Part shown: positions 33,010-41,936 of the stretch, piece after piece
Position numbering within the stretch: position 1 is the stretch's first letter
How the letters are laid out: every line of letters starts with the position of its first letter
NCBI GenBank assembly: GCA_041690495.1
Contig: JAWLHE010000003.1
Location: forward strand, 186,001-250,000
Source of the DNA: DATAAP01 sp041690495
Lineage (GTDB): Bacteria > Pseudomonadota > Alphaproteobacteria > CACIAM-22H2
DNA length: 64,000 nt
Direction: 5' to 3'
Translations under genes and position numbers: made by a program
Notes under the pieces: generated by a model
What the model was told of the DNA's origin: nothing
The model's database searches: none
Seen by the model: only the letters and a program-made list of their open reading frames with translations

Positions 33010-33106
33010 TCGCCCTACCCTCTCCCGAAGGCCGGAGAGGGTCCCGGAGGAACGCCGGGCCGCGCCCATTCTCCCGCTTGCGGGAGAAAGCGGAGGATGA
33101 GGGTGG
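33010..33106. repeat. Palindromic intergenic element between engB and argB
   Basis: Two hairpins: CCCTCTCC (33018-33025) with GGAGAGGG (33034-33041), and TTCTCCCGC (33069-33077) with GCGGGAGAA (33080-33088). The text around (CCTACCCTCTCC, CCGCTTGCGGGAGAAAG, GATGAGGGTGGCG) is the common alphaproteobacterial intergenic repeat of the type TCTCCCGCTTGCGGGAGA. Only one copy is in the window. Confidence 0.75.
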
Positions 33107-33161
33107 CGAGGCAGGAACGGTTCTGCAAATCGCATCTCGTTAGCCGAAACGTCAAAACACC

Positions 33162-34064
33162 ATGACCGAAAGCCAGAATGCCGAAGCCCTCGCCAAGGCA
33201 CGCACGCTCTCAGAGGCGCTGCCCTATATGCGCCGATTCGCCGGAAAGACCGTCGTCGTCAAATACGGCGGCCACGCGATGGGCGACGACGAGGTGGCAA
33301 GCGACTTCGCGCGCGACGTCGTGCTGCTCAAGCAGGTCGGCGTCAACCCGATCGTCGTTCATGGCGGCGGCCCGCAGATCGGCCAGATGCTCGAGCGGCT
33401 CAAAATCAAGAGCAATTTCATCGACGGGCTGCGCGTCACCGACGCAAAGACCGTCGAGGTGGTCGAGATGGTGCTCGCCGGCTCGATCAACAAGGCGATC
33501 GTCGCCGCGATCAACAAGGTCGGCGGCTGTGCCGTCGGGCTGTCGGGCAAGGACGGCGGCCTGATCGTCGCGCGCAAGCTGACCCGCACCAAGCGCGACC
33601 CGGATTCGAACATCGAGAAGATCCTCGATCTCGGCTTCGTCGGCGAGCCCGACCGCATCAATCCCGGCATTCTCGAAACCCTGGCCAAGTCCGACATCAT
33701 CCCGGTGATAGCGCCTGTCGGCCTCGGTGCCGGCGGCGAGACCTACAACATCAATGCGGATACCGTGGCCGGCGCCATCGCGGGCGCGGTGCGCGCCTCG
33801 CGCCTGCTGATGATGACCGACGTGACCGGCGTGCTCGACAGGAACAAGGCGCTGATCCAGCGTCTGTCGATCGCCGAGGTCCGCGCCATGATCGGCGACG
33901 GCACCATCCACGGCGGCATGATCCCCAAGGTCGAGACGTGCCTCGATGCGGTGGACGGCGGGGTCGAGGCCGCGGTGATCCTCGACGGGCGCGTGCCGCA
34001 CGCGATCCTGCTCGAGCTGTTCACCGAGCGCGGCGTCGGCACGATGATCGGCGGCACGGGCTGA
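33162..34064 (+). CDS. argB: Acetylglutamate kinase
   Basis: A 300-residue amino acid kinase that phosphorylates N-acetylglutamate in the second step of arginine synthesis. Signatures: VVKYGGHAM (ATP lysine), VVHGGGPQIGQML, FIDGLRVTD, INKVGGCAVGLSGKDG, INADTVAGAIAGAV, LMMTDVTGVLD and GGMIPKVETCLDAV. The N-terminal 20-residue helix before the kinase core is typical of the arginine-inhibited, hexameric ArgB forms, so feedback control is likely. It follows engB after 190 bases with a repeat element in the gap, as in many alphaproteobacteria. Confidence 0.97.
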   Translation: MTESQNAEALAKARTLSEALPYMRRFAGKTVVVKYGGHAMGDDEVASDFARDVVLLKQVGVNPIVVHGGGPQIGQMLERLKIKSNFIDGLRVTDAKTVEVVEMVLAGSINKAIVAAINKVGGCAVGLSGKDGGLIVARKLTRTKRDPDSNIEKILDLGFVGEPDRINPGILETLAKSDIIPVIAPVGLGAGGETYNINADTVAGAIAGAVRASRLLMMTDVTGVLDRNKALIQRLSIAEVRAMIGDGTIHGGMIPKVETCLDAVDGGVEAAVILDGRVPHAILLELFTERGVGTMIGGTG

Positions 34065-34072
34065 ACCGCCGG

Positions 34073-34109
34073 GGCGGCACGGCATTCACCTTCTGTTAAC
34101 CGTGCCGCC
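34073..34109 (+). terminator. Terminator-like hairpin after argB
   Basis: Perfect 10-bp stem GGCGGCACGG (34073-34082) with CCGTGCCGCC (34100-34109), 17-base loop, then GCTATTTATG. The T tract is weak, so termination may be partial. Confidence 0.5.
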
Positions 34110-34353
34110 GCTATTTATGTCGAGTACGCATTATTTTCCGGAGAGCCCCCGGCTTTTCTGACCGCAGCAGGCGTTTCGCGGATCCCGCGACCGCCCGACT
34201 TGTAAATAGTCGCCATCTTCGGACGCAGATATCCGGCGTCCGGCCGCAAACTTGCCGATACCTGTGCCCGGCATCCCTGTGCCGCGCGGCAGGGCAGCCC
34301 GGCGGCATCTGATCCCGTGCCCGCCGGGCTGCGAATTCTCCCGTCGCGACCCG
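34110..34353. other. Gene-free stretch between convergent argB and DUF2336 genes
   Basis: About 240 bases with no supported gene. It is locally AT-richer at 34110-34145. I see no repeat beyond the argB hairpin. Confidence 0.4.
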
Positions 34354-35598
34354 CTACGCGCCGAAGAACTCGAGATGCCAGGTCATGTCCTCGGCGTTGA
34401 GTGGCCAGCCTTCGCCGGCGCGCGCCGACAGGGCCTGGCGCGGCGCGATGCCGCCGAGCCGCAGCTGGATCTGAGTCGCCAGCCGCGGGCTCAGACCCGC
34501 CTTCCACGCCAGGGAAACAATGCCCTTCGCGCTGTGCGAGTCGAGGATCTTTTCCACGACGGCGTCGGACAGGCCGCTGAGTGCCGCGAGGGCCGCCTTG
34601 ACGAAGGCGCGCTTGCCTTCGTTCATCGCCGCGGCGACCGCATCCTCGTCCAGTGCGCCCGCGGCCTTGAGCCGCGCGACGGTTTCGGCGGCTGTTTCGC
34701 CCGTCGGCTCCGGCCCGGCCGCCGCCCGGCTGCCGAGACGCCTGTCGACCTCGGCCGAAACGGCACGCCGCGTATCCGGGTCGAGATCCGCGCGCTGCTC
34801 GAGCTGGCGCAGCAGGGTCGCCGCGACGAAGGAGGCGATGCGCCTGACCAGCCGCGCCGTCAGGGCCGGGCGCCGCACCAGCCCGGGGTGCCACGATACA
34901 CGGCCGGGCGCCCGCTCGACGATCAGGTCGAGCGTCTCCTCGCGGATCTGCGCCGAGGCGTTGGCAAGCAGCGCGGCGACGGCGGCCTCGTCGTCGGCGG
35001 CGACGATCGCGTCGGCAACCGGGCCGGCGACGCCGGCGCGCTGCGCGATCGCGGCAACGGCGCCGGGGATCGGCACGCCGGTGATGATCTCGATCAGATC
35101 CTCGTCGGTGAGCAGCGGCGAGCAGCGCAACACCGGTTCGGCGACGACGATCTCGACGTCGTGTGCGAGGCGGCGGATCACCTCGGGCGGGGCATCTGCC
35201 ACGTCCTTGAGCGCCTCGGCGACAACCTGGCGCACCCGCACCGCCGCGTCGCGCGCGAGGGTCTCGACCATCGCGACAATGCGCTCGCGCGCCTGGCTCT
35301 GTTCGTCGGCGCTGAGATTCGGCAGCAGGCTCGCGACCTTCTGCGCCAGGTCGGCGCGGACGGCCTCGTCGGGATCGCCGACCAGCAGCAGATCGGCCTG
35401 CATCGGCGTACGCGTATTGGCGGCGATCTCGCGGCGCACCGCCGCCGCGCCATCGCTCGCCAGGTAATAGAGAATCTCCGGCCGCGCCGTGCCGCTGCGC
35501 GCCAGCTTGCGGCGGGTCTCGACATTGTCATCGGCCGCGAGCCGCTTGTCGCGCTCGTAAGACGGATCGGCGGACGGCGGAAGGCTCGGCCGGGTCAT
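34354..35598 (-). CDS. DUF2336 domain protein
   Basis: A 414-residue alpha-helical protein of the DUF2336 family, confined mostly to alphaproteobacteria. HEAT-like helical repeats are visible: RRKLARSGTARPEILYYLASDGAAAVRREIAANTRTP, then RADLAQKVASLLP and VRQVVAEALKDVADAPPEVIRRLAHD. The middle has SPLLTDEDLIEII. A long charged linker (about 300-330) precedes a helical C-terminus. No catalytic motif. Its start overlaps the stop of the GGDEF gene (ATGA), so both proteins are made together; a role in signal transduction with the diguanylate cyclase is inferred from that. Confidence 0.87.
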   Translation of the reverse strand: MTRPSLPPSADPSYERDKRLAADDNVETRRKLARSGTARPEILYYLASDGAAAVRREIAANTRTPMQADLLLVGDPDEAVRADLAQKVASLLPNLSADEQSQARERIVAMVETLARDAAVRVRQVVAEALKDVADAPPEVIRRLAHDVEIVVAEPVLRCSPLLTDEDLIEIITGVPIPGAVAAIAQRAGVAGPVADAIVAADDEAAVAALLANASAQIREETLDLIVERAPGRVSWHPGLVRRPALTARLVRRIASFVAATLLRQLEQRADLDPDTRRAVSAEVDRRLGSRAAAGPEPTGETAAETVARLKAAGALDEDAVAAAMNEGKRAFVKAALAALSGLSDAVVEKILDSHSAKGIVSLAWKAGLSPRLATQIQLRLGGIAPRQALSARAGEGWPLNAEDMTWHLEFFGA

Positions 35599-37409
35599 GC
35601 CGCGTCTCCGGCATCGGGTGCGATTTCGAGACCGTTCTTGGTCGCGTGCTTGACGCGGTACATTGCCGCATCCGCCCGCGCCATCAGTTCTTCGTCGCTC
35701 TCGGGGCGGCTGCCGCGATGGAGCGCGAGGCCGACCGAGAGTCCGAGCGGCCGTGCGGGATCGCCGGAGAACGGCGCCAGCTCGGCATTCATCGCCAGCA
35801 GTGCCCTCGCCTTCGCAACGGCGCCATGAAGATCGACTTCCTCGAGCCACAGCGCGAACTCGTCGCCGCCGAGCCGCGCCGCGAGATCGCCGGCGCGCGA
35901 ACCGTCCTTCAGCCGGGCGGCCACCGTCTTCAGCGCTTCGTCGCCGCGCTGGTGGCCGAAGCGGTCGTTGACCAGCTTGAAATTGTCGAGATCGAGGTAG
36001 AGCAGCGCACCGGAGCGGCCGGTGCGTTTCGCCTGGGCCAGACGCTGGCGCAACATCTCGGCAAAGGTGCGGCGGTTGAGGAGACCGGTCATCGCATCGG
36101 TGCGGGCGTGGCGGGCGAGCGCCTCGTGCTGGGCAAGCTGGGCAAGCGCGATTCCAAGCTGGCCGGCGAAATCGGCCATCACGGCGCGGTCGGACCCGCT
36201 CCAGCCCGGCCGGTCGGCGCCGCGCCACAGCACCACCGCACCGTTGACGGCATGACGGTAGCTCGCCGCGATCGCCAGAGCATGAGCCGGGCCCAGATCG
36301 ATCGCGACCGCCGCATCGTCGGGCAGCCGCGCCGCGCGCAGCGCCGTCATCGCGTCGTGGGAGTCGAGCGCAGCGGGCGCCGGTTCGCCGAATCGTGCGG
36401 CGAGGACGGCATCCTCGCCTTGCATCCGCCAGATCGCCGAACCGTTCGCACCGAGCGCCCGCGCGATCGCCCCGGCCGCGGCGGCCAGCATCGCCTCGGG
36501 CTCGACCTCGTCGCGGATCGTCCGTGTCAGATAGGCGAGCAGCCGCTCGCGATTGCGCGCGTCGGCGAGTGCCGCGTCGCGCGCCAGCGCGTCGGTCACG
36601 TCGCGGCACAGGCCGCGGGCGCCGCAAAAGGCGCCGTCGGCATCGAACAGCGGCAGCGCCGAGATCGCGACGCGGCGTTGCGCGCCGTCGGCGCCGCGCA
36701 CCCAGACCTCCTGCCATTCCAGCCGGCGGCGCGGGGCGAATGGCGACGCTCTTTCTTCGCCGGCATCGCCCTCGTCGATCAGGATGAAGCTCGCATCGCG
36801 GCCGACCAGTGCCTCGGCGGCGAAGCCGAGCGCTCCCTGCGGCGACACGAACACGAAGGCGCCGCTGCGGTCCGTCTCCCACGCGAAATCGCTGGAGATC
36901 TCGACCAGGTCCTTGTAACGGCGCCGCGAGTCCGCCAGCGCAACGCGCATGTTGGCGGCGAGCGAAACGTCGCGTGCGGTGACGAGCACGCGCCCCCCGA
37001 CCGGGACGACGGCCAGTTCGTACGTCCGGGGCCCCTGGGGGCCGGCGATGGTCAACGGCTCGAGCACACGGCCGGCCTCGGCCGCAGCGACGGCGACCAG
37101 CCCGCCCGCCGAAGCGCGCAGCGCATCGAGCAGCGGGCCGGCGGCGGCGTTCGCGACCTCGATCCCCCCGTCGCGCGCGACGAGCACCGCGGGTCCCGGC
37201 CAGCGCTCGACAAGGGCGGCAAGCCCCTGTCCGGAAACGCCGCTGTCCGGGGGCACGGCAGCAGCCGCCCGACCGCCGGTTCGAACGACCGACCCCATCC
37301 GCCCGTCCTGGTTGTTGCCCCGGAAGAGTCGGCCAACGCGCTTAAGGAGCCGTAAATCCTTCGCCCCGGGCCCGCCCGGGCCGTTGACAGCCGGGATGTT
37401 CTCTCCCAT
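35595..37409 (-). CDS. PAS/GAF-containing diguanylate cyclase
   Basis: A 604-residue signalling protein. After a basic start it has a degenerate PAS (about 60-150), a second PAS (DLVEISSDFAWETDRSGAFVFVSPQG, about 165-290, ending in the PAC-type GARGLCRDVTD), a GAF-like domain (about 300-430) and a GGDEF domain (about 440-590). The active-site loop is intact: RLGGDEFALW; DAMTGLLNRRTF and LDLDNFKLVNDRFGH are the nucleotide and metal motifs. No EAL domain and no membrane segment, so it is a soluble c-di-GMP synthase. An I-site RxxD four residues before GGDEF appears as RAGD. Start ATG 37409; a second ATG lies 37 codons on. Divergent from dapD. Confidence 0.92.
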   Translation of the reverse strand: MGENIPAVNGPGGPGAKDLRLLKRVGRLFRGNNQDGRMGSVVRTGGRAAAAVPPDSGVSGQGLAALVERWPGPAVLVARDGGIEVANAAAGPLLDALRASAGGLVAVAAAEAGRVLEPLTIAGPQGPRTYELAVVPVGGRVLVTARDVSLAANMRVALADSRRRYKDLVEISSDFAWETDRSGAFVFVSPQGALGFAAEALVGRDASFILIDEGDAGEERASPFAPRRRLEWQEVWVRGADGAQRRVAISALPLFDADGAFCGARGLCRDVTDALARDAALADARNRERLLAYLTRTIRDEVEPEAMLAAAAGAIARALGANGSAIWRMQGEDAVLAARFGEPAPAALDSHDAMTALRAARLPDDAAVAIDLGPAHALAIAASYRHAVNGAVVLWRGADRPGWSGSDRAVMADFAGQLGIALAQLAQHEALARHARTDAMTGLLNRRTFAEMLRQRLAQAKRTGRSGALLYLDLDNFKLVNDRFGHQRGDEALKTVAARLKDGSRAGDLAARLGGDEFALWLEEVDLHGAVAKARALLAMNAELAPFSGDPARPLGLSVGLALHRGSRPESDEELMARADAAMYRVKHATKNGLEIAPDAGDAA

Positions 37410-37451
37410 GTTCCCCCGGCTTCGCCTCCCCCGAAAACAGGAACGAGAACA

Positions 37452-38309
37452 ATGAGTTTCGCCGAGCTGCAGCAGACCATCGATGCCGCCTGGGAAAACC
37501 GCGAGGAGCTCGGGCCCAAGACCACGGGCAAGGTCCGCGAGGCGGTCGAGGCGGCGCTGGATGCGCTCGACGCCGGCAAGGCGCGCGTCGCCGAGAAGGG
37601 TGACGGCAAATGGCGAGTCAACCAGTGGCTCAAGAAGGCGGTGCTGCTGTCGTTCCGGCTCAACGACTCGGCGCTGGTGCCGGGCGGGCCGGCCGACGCC
37701 GCGCGCGGGCCGTCCGCGTGGTTCGACAAGGTGCCGTCGAAATTCGCGGGCTGGGACGACGCGCGGTTCCGCGCCGCCGGCTTCCGCGCCGTGCCGAACT
37801 GCGTCGTGCGCCGCCCGGCCTTCATAGCGCCCAACGTCGTGCTGATGCCGTCCTTCGTCAATGTCGGCGCCTATGTCGATTCCGGCACCATGGTTGACAC
37901 CTGGGCCACGGTCGGCTCGTGCGCGCAGATCGGCAAGAACTGCCACATCTCCGGCGGTGCCGGCATCGGCGGCGTGCTCGAGCCGCTGCAGGCCGAGCCG
38001 GTGATCGTCGAGGACAACTGCTTCATCGGCGCACGCAGCGAGGTGGTCGAAGGCGTGATCGTCGAAACCGGCTCCGTCATCTCGATGGGCGTGTTCATCG
38101 GCGCCTCGACGCGCATCGTGGACCGCAACACGGGCGAGGTGTTCACCGGCCGCGTGCCGGCGTTCAGTGTCGTCGTGCCGGGCAACATGCCGGGCAAACC
38201 GCTGCCCGACGGCAGCCCGGGCCCGTCGACCTATTGCGCCGTGATCGTCAAGCGCGTCGACGCGCAGACCCGCGCCAAGACCTCGATCAACGACCTGCTG
38301 CGCAGCTAG
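37452..38309 (+). CDS. dapD: 2,3,4,5-tetrahydropyridine-2,6-dicarboxylate N-succinyltransferase
   Basis: A 285-residue left-handed beta-helix acyltransferase of lysine and diaminopimelate synthesis; it transfers succinyl from succinyl-CoA. The N-terminal helical domain (ELQQTIDAAWENREEL) is followed by hexapeptide repeats from VVRRPAFIAPNVVLMPSFVN to AYVDSGTMVDTWATVGSCAQIGKNCHISGGAGIGGVLEP. The C-terminal strand covers the CoA site. Length is normal. The next gene in the direction is dapE, the later desuccinylase, 146 bases away, so the pathway genes are clustered. Confidence 0.97.
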   Translation: MSFAELQQTIDAAWENREELGPKTTGKVREAVEAALDALDAGKARVAEKGDGKWRVNQWLKKAVLLSFRLNDSALVPGGPADAARGPSAWFDKVPSKFAGWDDARFRAAGFRAVPNCVVRRPAFIAPNVVLMPSFVNVGAYVDSGTMVDTWATVGSCAQIGKNCHISGGAGIGGVLEPLQAEPVIVEDNCFIGARSEVVEGVIVETGSVISMGVFIGASTRIVDRNTGEVFTGRVPAFSVVVPGNMPGKPLPDGSPGPSTYCAVIVKRVDAQTRAKTSINDLLRS

Positions 38310-38348
38310 GTATTGGCATTCGTGTCCCAATTCGCATCTTGCGCCACC

Positions 38349-38365
38349 CGCGGGTCAAGCCCGCG
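38349..38365. repeat. Single-hairpin palindromic repeat
   Basis: CGCGGG (38349-38354) pairs with CCCGCG (38360-38365) around TCAAG, in the context CACCCGCGGGTCAAGCCCGC followed by ATGACGCAGG. It is a partial relative of the two-hairpin repeats at 26473 and 54233, in the gap between dapD and dapE. Confidence 0.55.
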
Positions 38366-38455
38366 CATGACGCAGGATGAATGGATTCCATCAATACAGG
38401 CCCTTACGACCCGACGTCCCACGCGATCGTCGGCGTTTGCCGTTAGACTGACACC

Positions 38456-39607
38456 ATGCCGAAAATCGATCCGATCGCGCTGACGCAGGACCTCATCCGC
38501 TGCCCGAGCATCACGCCCGACGATGCCGGCGCGCTCGACACGCTGTGCGCCGCGATCGGGCCTCTGGGATTCGCCTGCCACCGCCTGCCATTCTCTGCCG
38601 AGGGCACGCCCGACGTCGACAATCTCTATGCGCGGCGCGGTGCCGGCGGCCGGCATTTCTGCTTTGCCGGCCATACCGATGTCGTACCGGTCGGCGACCT
38701 GAAAGGCTGGACGGTCGATCCGTTCAAGGCCGAGATCATCGACGGCCAGGTCTATGGCCGCGGCGCCGCCGACATGAAGGGCGCCATCGCCGCGTTCGCC
38801 GCGGCGGCGGGACGGTTTCTGGAACGCCGCGGCCGAACGTTCGACGGCTCGATCAGCTTGCTGATAACGGGCGACGAGGAGGGCCCCGCCGTCAACGGCA
38901 CGGCGAAGGTGCTGGGCTGGATGAAGGCGCGTGGCGAGCGGATCGACGCCTGCATTGTCGGCGAGCCGACCAACGAGCGGCAGCTCGGCGACATGGCGAA
39001 GATCGGCCGGCGGGGAAGCATGAACGTCCGGCTGACCGCCATCGGCCAGCAGGGTCACGTCGCCTACCCGCATCTCGCGCAGAACCCCAATCACCTGCTC
39101 GTGCGCATGCTCGCTGACCTGACCGGCGCGGAGCTCGATCGCGGCACCGAACACTTCCAGCCATCGAGCCTGCAGGTCACGACCATCGACGTCGGCAACC
39201 CGGCGAGGAACGTGATTCCGGCGCGCGCCAGCGCGGGCATCAACATCCGCTTCAACGACCGCCATACGTCCGCCAGCCTGCTCGAATGGATGAAACAGCG
39301 GCTCGCGGCGGTCGGCGGACGCTACGAGCTCGATGCGAGCGTGTCGGGCGAGGCGTTCTTCACCGCACCTGGACCGCTGAGCGAGATCGTGGTGTCGTCG
39401 GTCGAGAGCGTGGTCGGCCGCAAGCCGCAGCTCAGCACGACGGGCGGCACCTCGGATGCGCGCTTTATCCGGGCACATGCGCCGGTTATCGAGTTCGGGC
39501 TGGTCGGCCAGACCATGCACAAGGTCGACGAGCGCGCATCCGTCGCCGACATCAACAATCTCTCCGCGATCTACGAGGCCATGCTCGATCGCTTTTTCTC
39601 CGCCTGA
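38456..39607 (+). CDS. dapE: Succinyl-diaminopimelate desuccinylase
   Basis: A 383-residue M20 zinc hydrolase that removes succinate from N-succinyl-LL-diaminopimelate. Zinc and catalytic residues appear in FAGHTDVVPVGD, GRGAADMKG, TGDEEGPAVNGT and VGEPTN; the dimerisation domain has GSMNVRLTAIGQQGHVAYPHLAQN; the last ligand His is in FGLVGQTMHKVDE. Length and order fit DapE rather than ArgE. Coupled in location with dapD. It is followed 12 bases later by a small membrane protein gene. Confidence 0.97.
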   Translation: MPKIDPIALTQDLIRCPSITPDDAGALDTLCAAIGPLGFACHRLPFSAEGTPDVDNLYARRGAGGRHFCFAGHTDVVPVGDLKGWTVDPFKAEIIDGQVYGRGAADMKGAIAAFAAAAGRFLERRGRTFDGSISLLITGDEEGPAVNGTAKVLGWMKARGERIDACIVGEPTNERQLGDMAKIGRRGSMNVRLTAIGQQGHVAYPHLAQNPNHLLVRMLADLTGAELDRGTEHFQPSSLQVTTIDVGNPARNVIPARASAGINIRFNDRHTSASLLEWMKQRLAAVGGRYELDASVSGEAFFTAPGPLSEIVVSSVESVVGRKPQLSTTGGTSDARFIRAHAPVIEFGLVGQTMHKVDERASVADINNLSAIYEAMLDRFFSA

Positions 39608-39618
39608 CGGCCGCGACG

Positions 39619-40200
39619 ATGATCACCGCGCGGGAGGTCACTTACGGCGTCTACGGGGCCTGGCGGCTCGCGCATCTCGATCCGGCCGGAATGCAGTACC
39701 TCGACACGTCGGCGCGCGGTTTCTGGCGCTCGTTCTGGGCTGCGGCGGTGATCTCCCCCGCCTACGCACTGATGGTGTTCATGCGCCTCGCCGAGCGGCA
39801 GGCTGGCGGCGTCACGCTGCGCGTCCTGCTGATCGAGATCATCGCCTATGCGATCGGCTGGACCGCCTTCCCGCTGGCCGCCTGGTATCTGCTGTCGGCG
39901 CTGGACAAGGCGGACCGCTATTTCGGCTACATCGTCGCCTATAACTGGTCATACGTCATTCAGATCTGCGTCTACGTGCCGCTCGCCCTGCTCGATGGCG
40001 TCGGCGCGTTGCCAGACGTCGTGATCGGCGTTCTGGGAATGACGGCGATGGCCGCAATCCTCTACTATCAGTACTTCATCGCGCGTACCGCCCTGCAGGT
40101 GGATGTCCCGATCGCCATCGGCCTCGTCTTCATGGACGTGATGCTGGCGATCCTGCTCCAGGGAATCGTCGAGACGATGGAGATGCGCGGCGCCGGCTAA
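39619..40200 (+). CDS. Uncharacterised alphaproteobacterial membrane protein
   Basis: A 193-residue protein, not recognised by name. Four or five hydrophobic segments: about residues 38-58, 70-96, 112-132, 138-158 and 165-185. The N-terminus MITAREVTYGVYGAWRLAHLDPAGMQYLDTSARGFWRSFW is soluble and distinctive. It begins 12 bases after dapE and overlaps the end of the convergent truA by four bases. This place next to dapE is seen for similar proteins in other alphaproteobacteria (from memory). No function can be given. Confidence 0.8.
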   Translation: MITAREVTYGVYGAWRLAHLDPAGMQYLDTSARGFWRSFWAAAVISPAYALMVFMRLAERQAGGVTLRVLLIEIIAYAIGWTAFPLAAWYLLSALDKADRYFGYIVAYNWSYVIQICVYVPLALLDGVGALPDVVIGVLGMTAMAAILYYQYFIARTALQVDVPIAIGLVFMDVMLAILLQGIVETMEMRGAG

Positions 40201-40937
40201 CCGTAGCGCACGCCGGTCAGATAGAGCCCCGCCGCCGGCGCGGTCGGGCCGCCCCTGGCGCGGTCGCGCGCGGCGAGCGCCGCCACGACGTCGTCGCGGC
40301 TCCATTTGGCGTCGCCGACCAACTTCAATGTGCCGACCATGTTGCGCACCTGGTGGTGCAGGAACGAGCGCGCGCGCGCGAGGATGCGGATCTCGTCGCC
40401 GTCGCGCCGCACATCGAGCTGGTCCAGCGTCTTGATGGGCGAGCGCGCCTGGCACAGGCTGGCGCGGAACGTCGTGAAGTCGTGATGCCCGACCAACGCC
40501 TGCGCCGCCTCGTGCATCGCCCCGGCATCGAGCAGGTGCGGCACGTGCCAGACACGTTCGCGATCGAGCGCCGGAAAGGCGCGCCGGTTGAGGATGCGAT
40601 AGAGATAGCGCCGTTCGACCGCGGAATGGCGGGCGTGGAAGTCATCCGTCACCGCCCCGGCATCAAGCACGGCGATCGGGTCCGGCTGCAGGTGGAAGTT
40701 GAGCGCGTCGCGCACCGTGCCGCCGGGCCAGTCCCTGGTCAGATCGACATGCACGACCTGCCCCAGCGCGTGCACACCCGCGTCGGTGCGCCCGGCGGCG
40801 ACGGTGGTGACGGTCTCGCCCGTGAACTTCAGGATCGCGGCTTCCAGCGCCGCCTGGACGGAGGGCCCGTTGTCCTGCCGCTGCCAGCCGACGAATGGCG
40901 TGCCGTCATACTCGATGGTCAGCTTGTAGCGCGGCAT
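40197..40937 (-). CDS. truA: tRNA pseudouridine(38-40) synthase TruA
   Basis: A 246-residue pseudouridine synthase acting on the anticodon stem-loop of many tRNAs. The catalytic Asp is in AAGRTDAGVHALGQVVH; other signatures are IEYDGTPFVGWQRQ at the N-terminus, HARHSAVERRYLYRI, and FLHHQVRNMVGTL. The start overlaps the fmt stop as TGATG, so def-fmt-truA is one operon on the minus strand. The 3-prime end overlaps the membrane protein gene. Confidence 0.97.
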   Translation of the reverse strand: MPRYKLTIEYDGTPFVGWQRQDNGPSVQAALEAAILKFTGETVTTVAAGRTDAGVHALGQVVHVDLTRDWPGGTVRDALNFHLQPDPIAVLDAGAVTDDFHARHSAVERRYLYRILNRRAFPALDRERVWHVPHLLDAGAMHEAAQALVGHHDFTTFRASLCQARSPIKTLDQLDVRRDGDEIRILARARSFLHHQVRNMVGTLKLVGDAKWSRDDVVAALAARDRARGGPTAPAAGLYLTGVRYG

Positions 40938-41854
40938 CAATCGAGCTTCGCACCGGGCGGCAGGGCATAGCCGCGCAGGAATGCCGCGGCATCGACCGCC
41001 GCCTTGCCGGCGCGCTGCAGGCGCATGATGGCGAGAGCCCCCTCGCCGCACGCGACCGCCAGAGCCCGGTCGAGCACCGTGCCAGGCTCGGCATTCGTTT
41101 CCTTTGCGACAACGCGTGCGTCGAGAACCTTGAATCGCTCGCCTTCATGCTCGAACCATGCGCCGGGCCACGGCGTGAAGGCGCGCACCTGACGCTCGAG
41201 CGCCGCCGCAGGCCGGCGCCAGTCGAGGCGACCCTCCTCGCGCGTGAGCTTCGCCGCGTAGGTGGCGCCCTCGGGCTGCGGCCTCGCCGCCAGCTTTCCC
41301 TCGGACAGGAGCCGCAGCGCCTCGACGATGCTCTCGCCGCCAAGGACGGCAAGCGAATCGTGCAGCGCCTGTGCGGTCGTGCGCAGCCCGATCGGGACTC
41401 TTGCCTGGAGCAGTATCGGGCCGGTGTCGAGGCCCTCGTCCATCTGCATGATCGTGACGCCGCTCTCGGCGTCGCCGGCGAGAATCGCACGCTGGATCGG
41501 CGCGGCGCCGCGCCAGCGCGGCAGCAGCGAGGCGTGGATGTTGATGCAGCCGTGGCGCGGCGCCGCCAGGACGGCCTTGGGCAGAATCAGACCGTAGGCC
41601 GCCACCACCGCGACATCGGCGCCGAGGGACGCGAATTCCCTCTGCGCCGCCTCGTTGCGCAGGCTGGCGGGAGTCCGCACCGGGATGCCGTGCCTTGCCG
41701 CCTCCTCGTGAACCGGCGACGGCTGCGCGCGCTGGCCGCGGCCTGCGGGACGCGGCGGCTGGGTGTAGACGGCCATGATCTGGTGACCGGCCTCGATCAG
41801 CCGGCGCAGCGCCGGCACCGCGAAATCGGGCGTTCCCATATAGACGATGCGCAT
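40937..41854 (-). CDS. fmt: Methionyl-tRNA formyltransferase
   Basis: A 305-residue enzyme that formylates initiator Met-tRNA. Signatures: MGTPDFAVPALRRL, GCINIHASLLPRWRGAAPIQRAIL (catalytic Asn, His), and GVTIMQMDEGLDTGPIL (catalytic Asp). The C-terminal OB domain that grips tRNA begins around residue 205 (WRRPAAALERQVRAFTPWPGAW). Acts before deformylase in the same formyl-Met cycle, whose gene lies just upstream. Confidence 0.97.
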   Translation of the reverse strand: MRIVYMGTPDFAVPALRRLIEAGHQIMAVYTQPPRPAGRGQRAQPSPVHEEAARHGIPVRTPASLRNEAAQREFASLGADVAVVAAYGLILPKAVLAAPRHGCINIHASLLPRWRGAAPIQRAILAGDAESGVTIMQMDEGLDTGPILLQARVPIGLRTTAQALHDSLAVLGGESIVEALRLLSEGKLAARPQPEGATYAAKLTREEGRLDWRRPAAALERQVRAFTPWPGAWFEHEGERFKVLDARVVAKETNAEPGTVLDRALAVACGEGALAIMRLQRAGKAAVDAAAFLRGYALPPGAKLD

Positions 41855-41936
41855 CGCCCGTGATTAGCCAAATGACGCCGGCAACGCCACATTTCATTCC
41901 GGCCAATGACGAGGCGATCGCACGCTCGAGCCGCCA

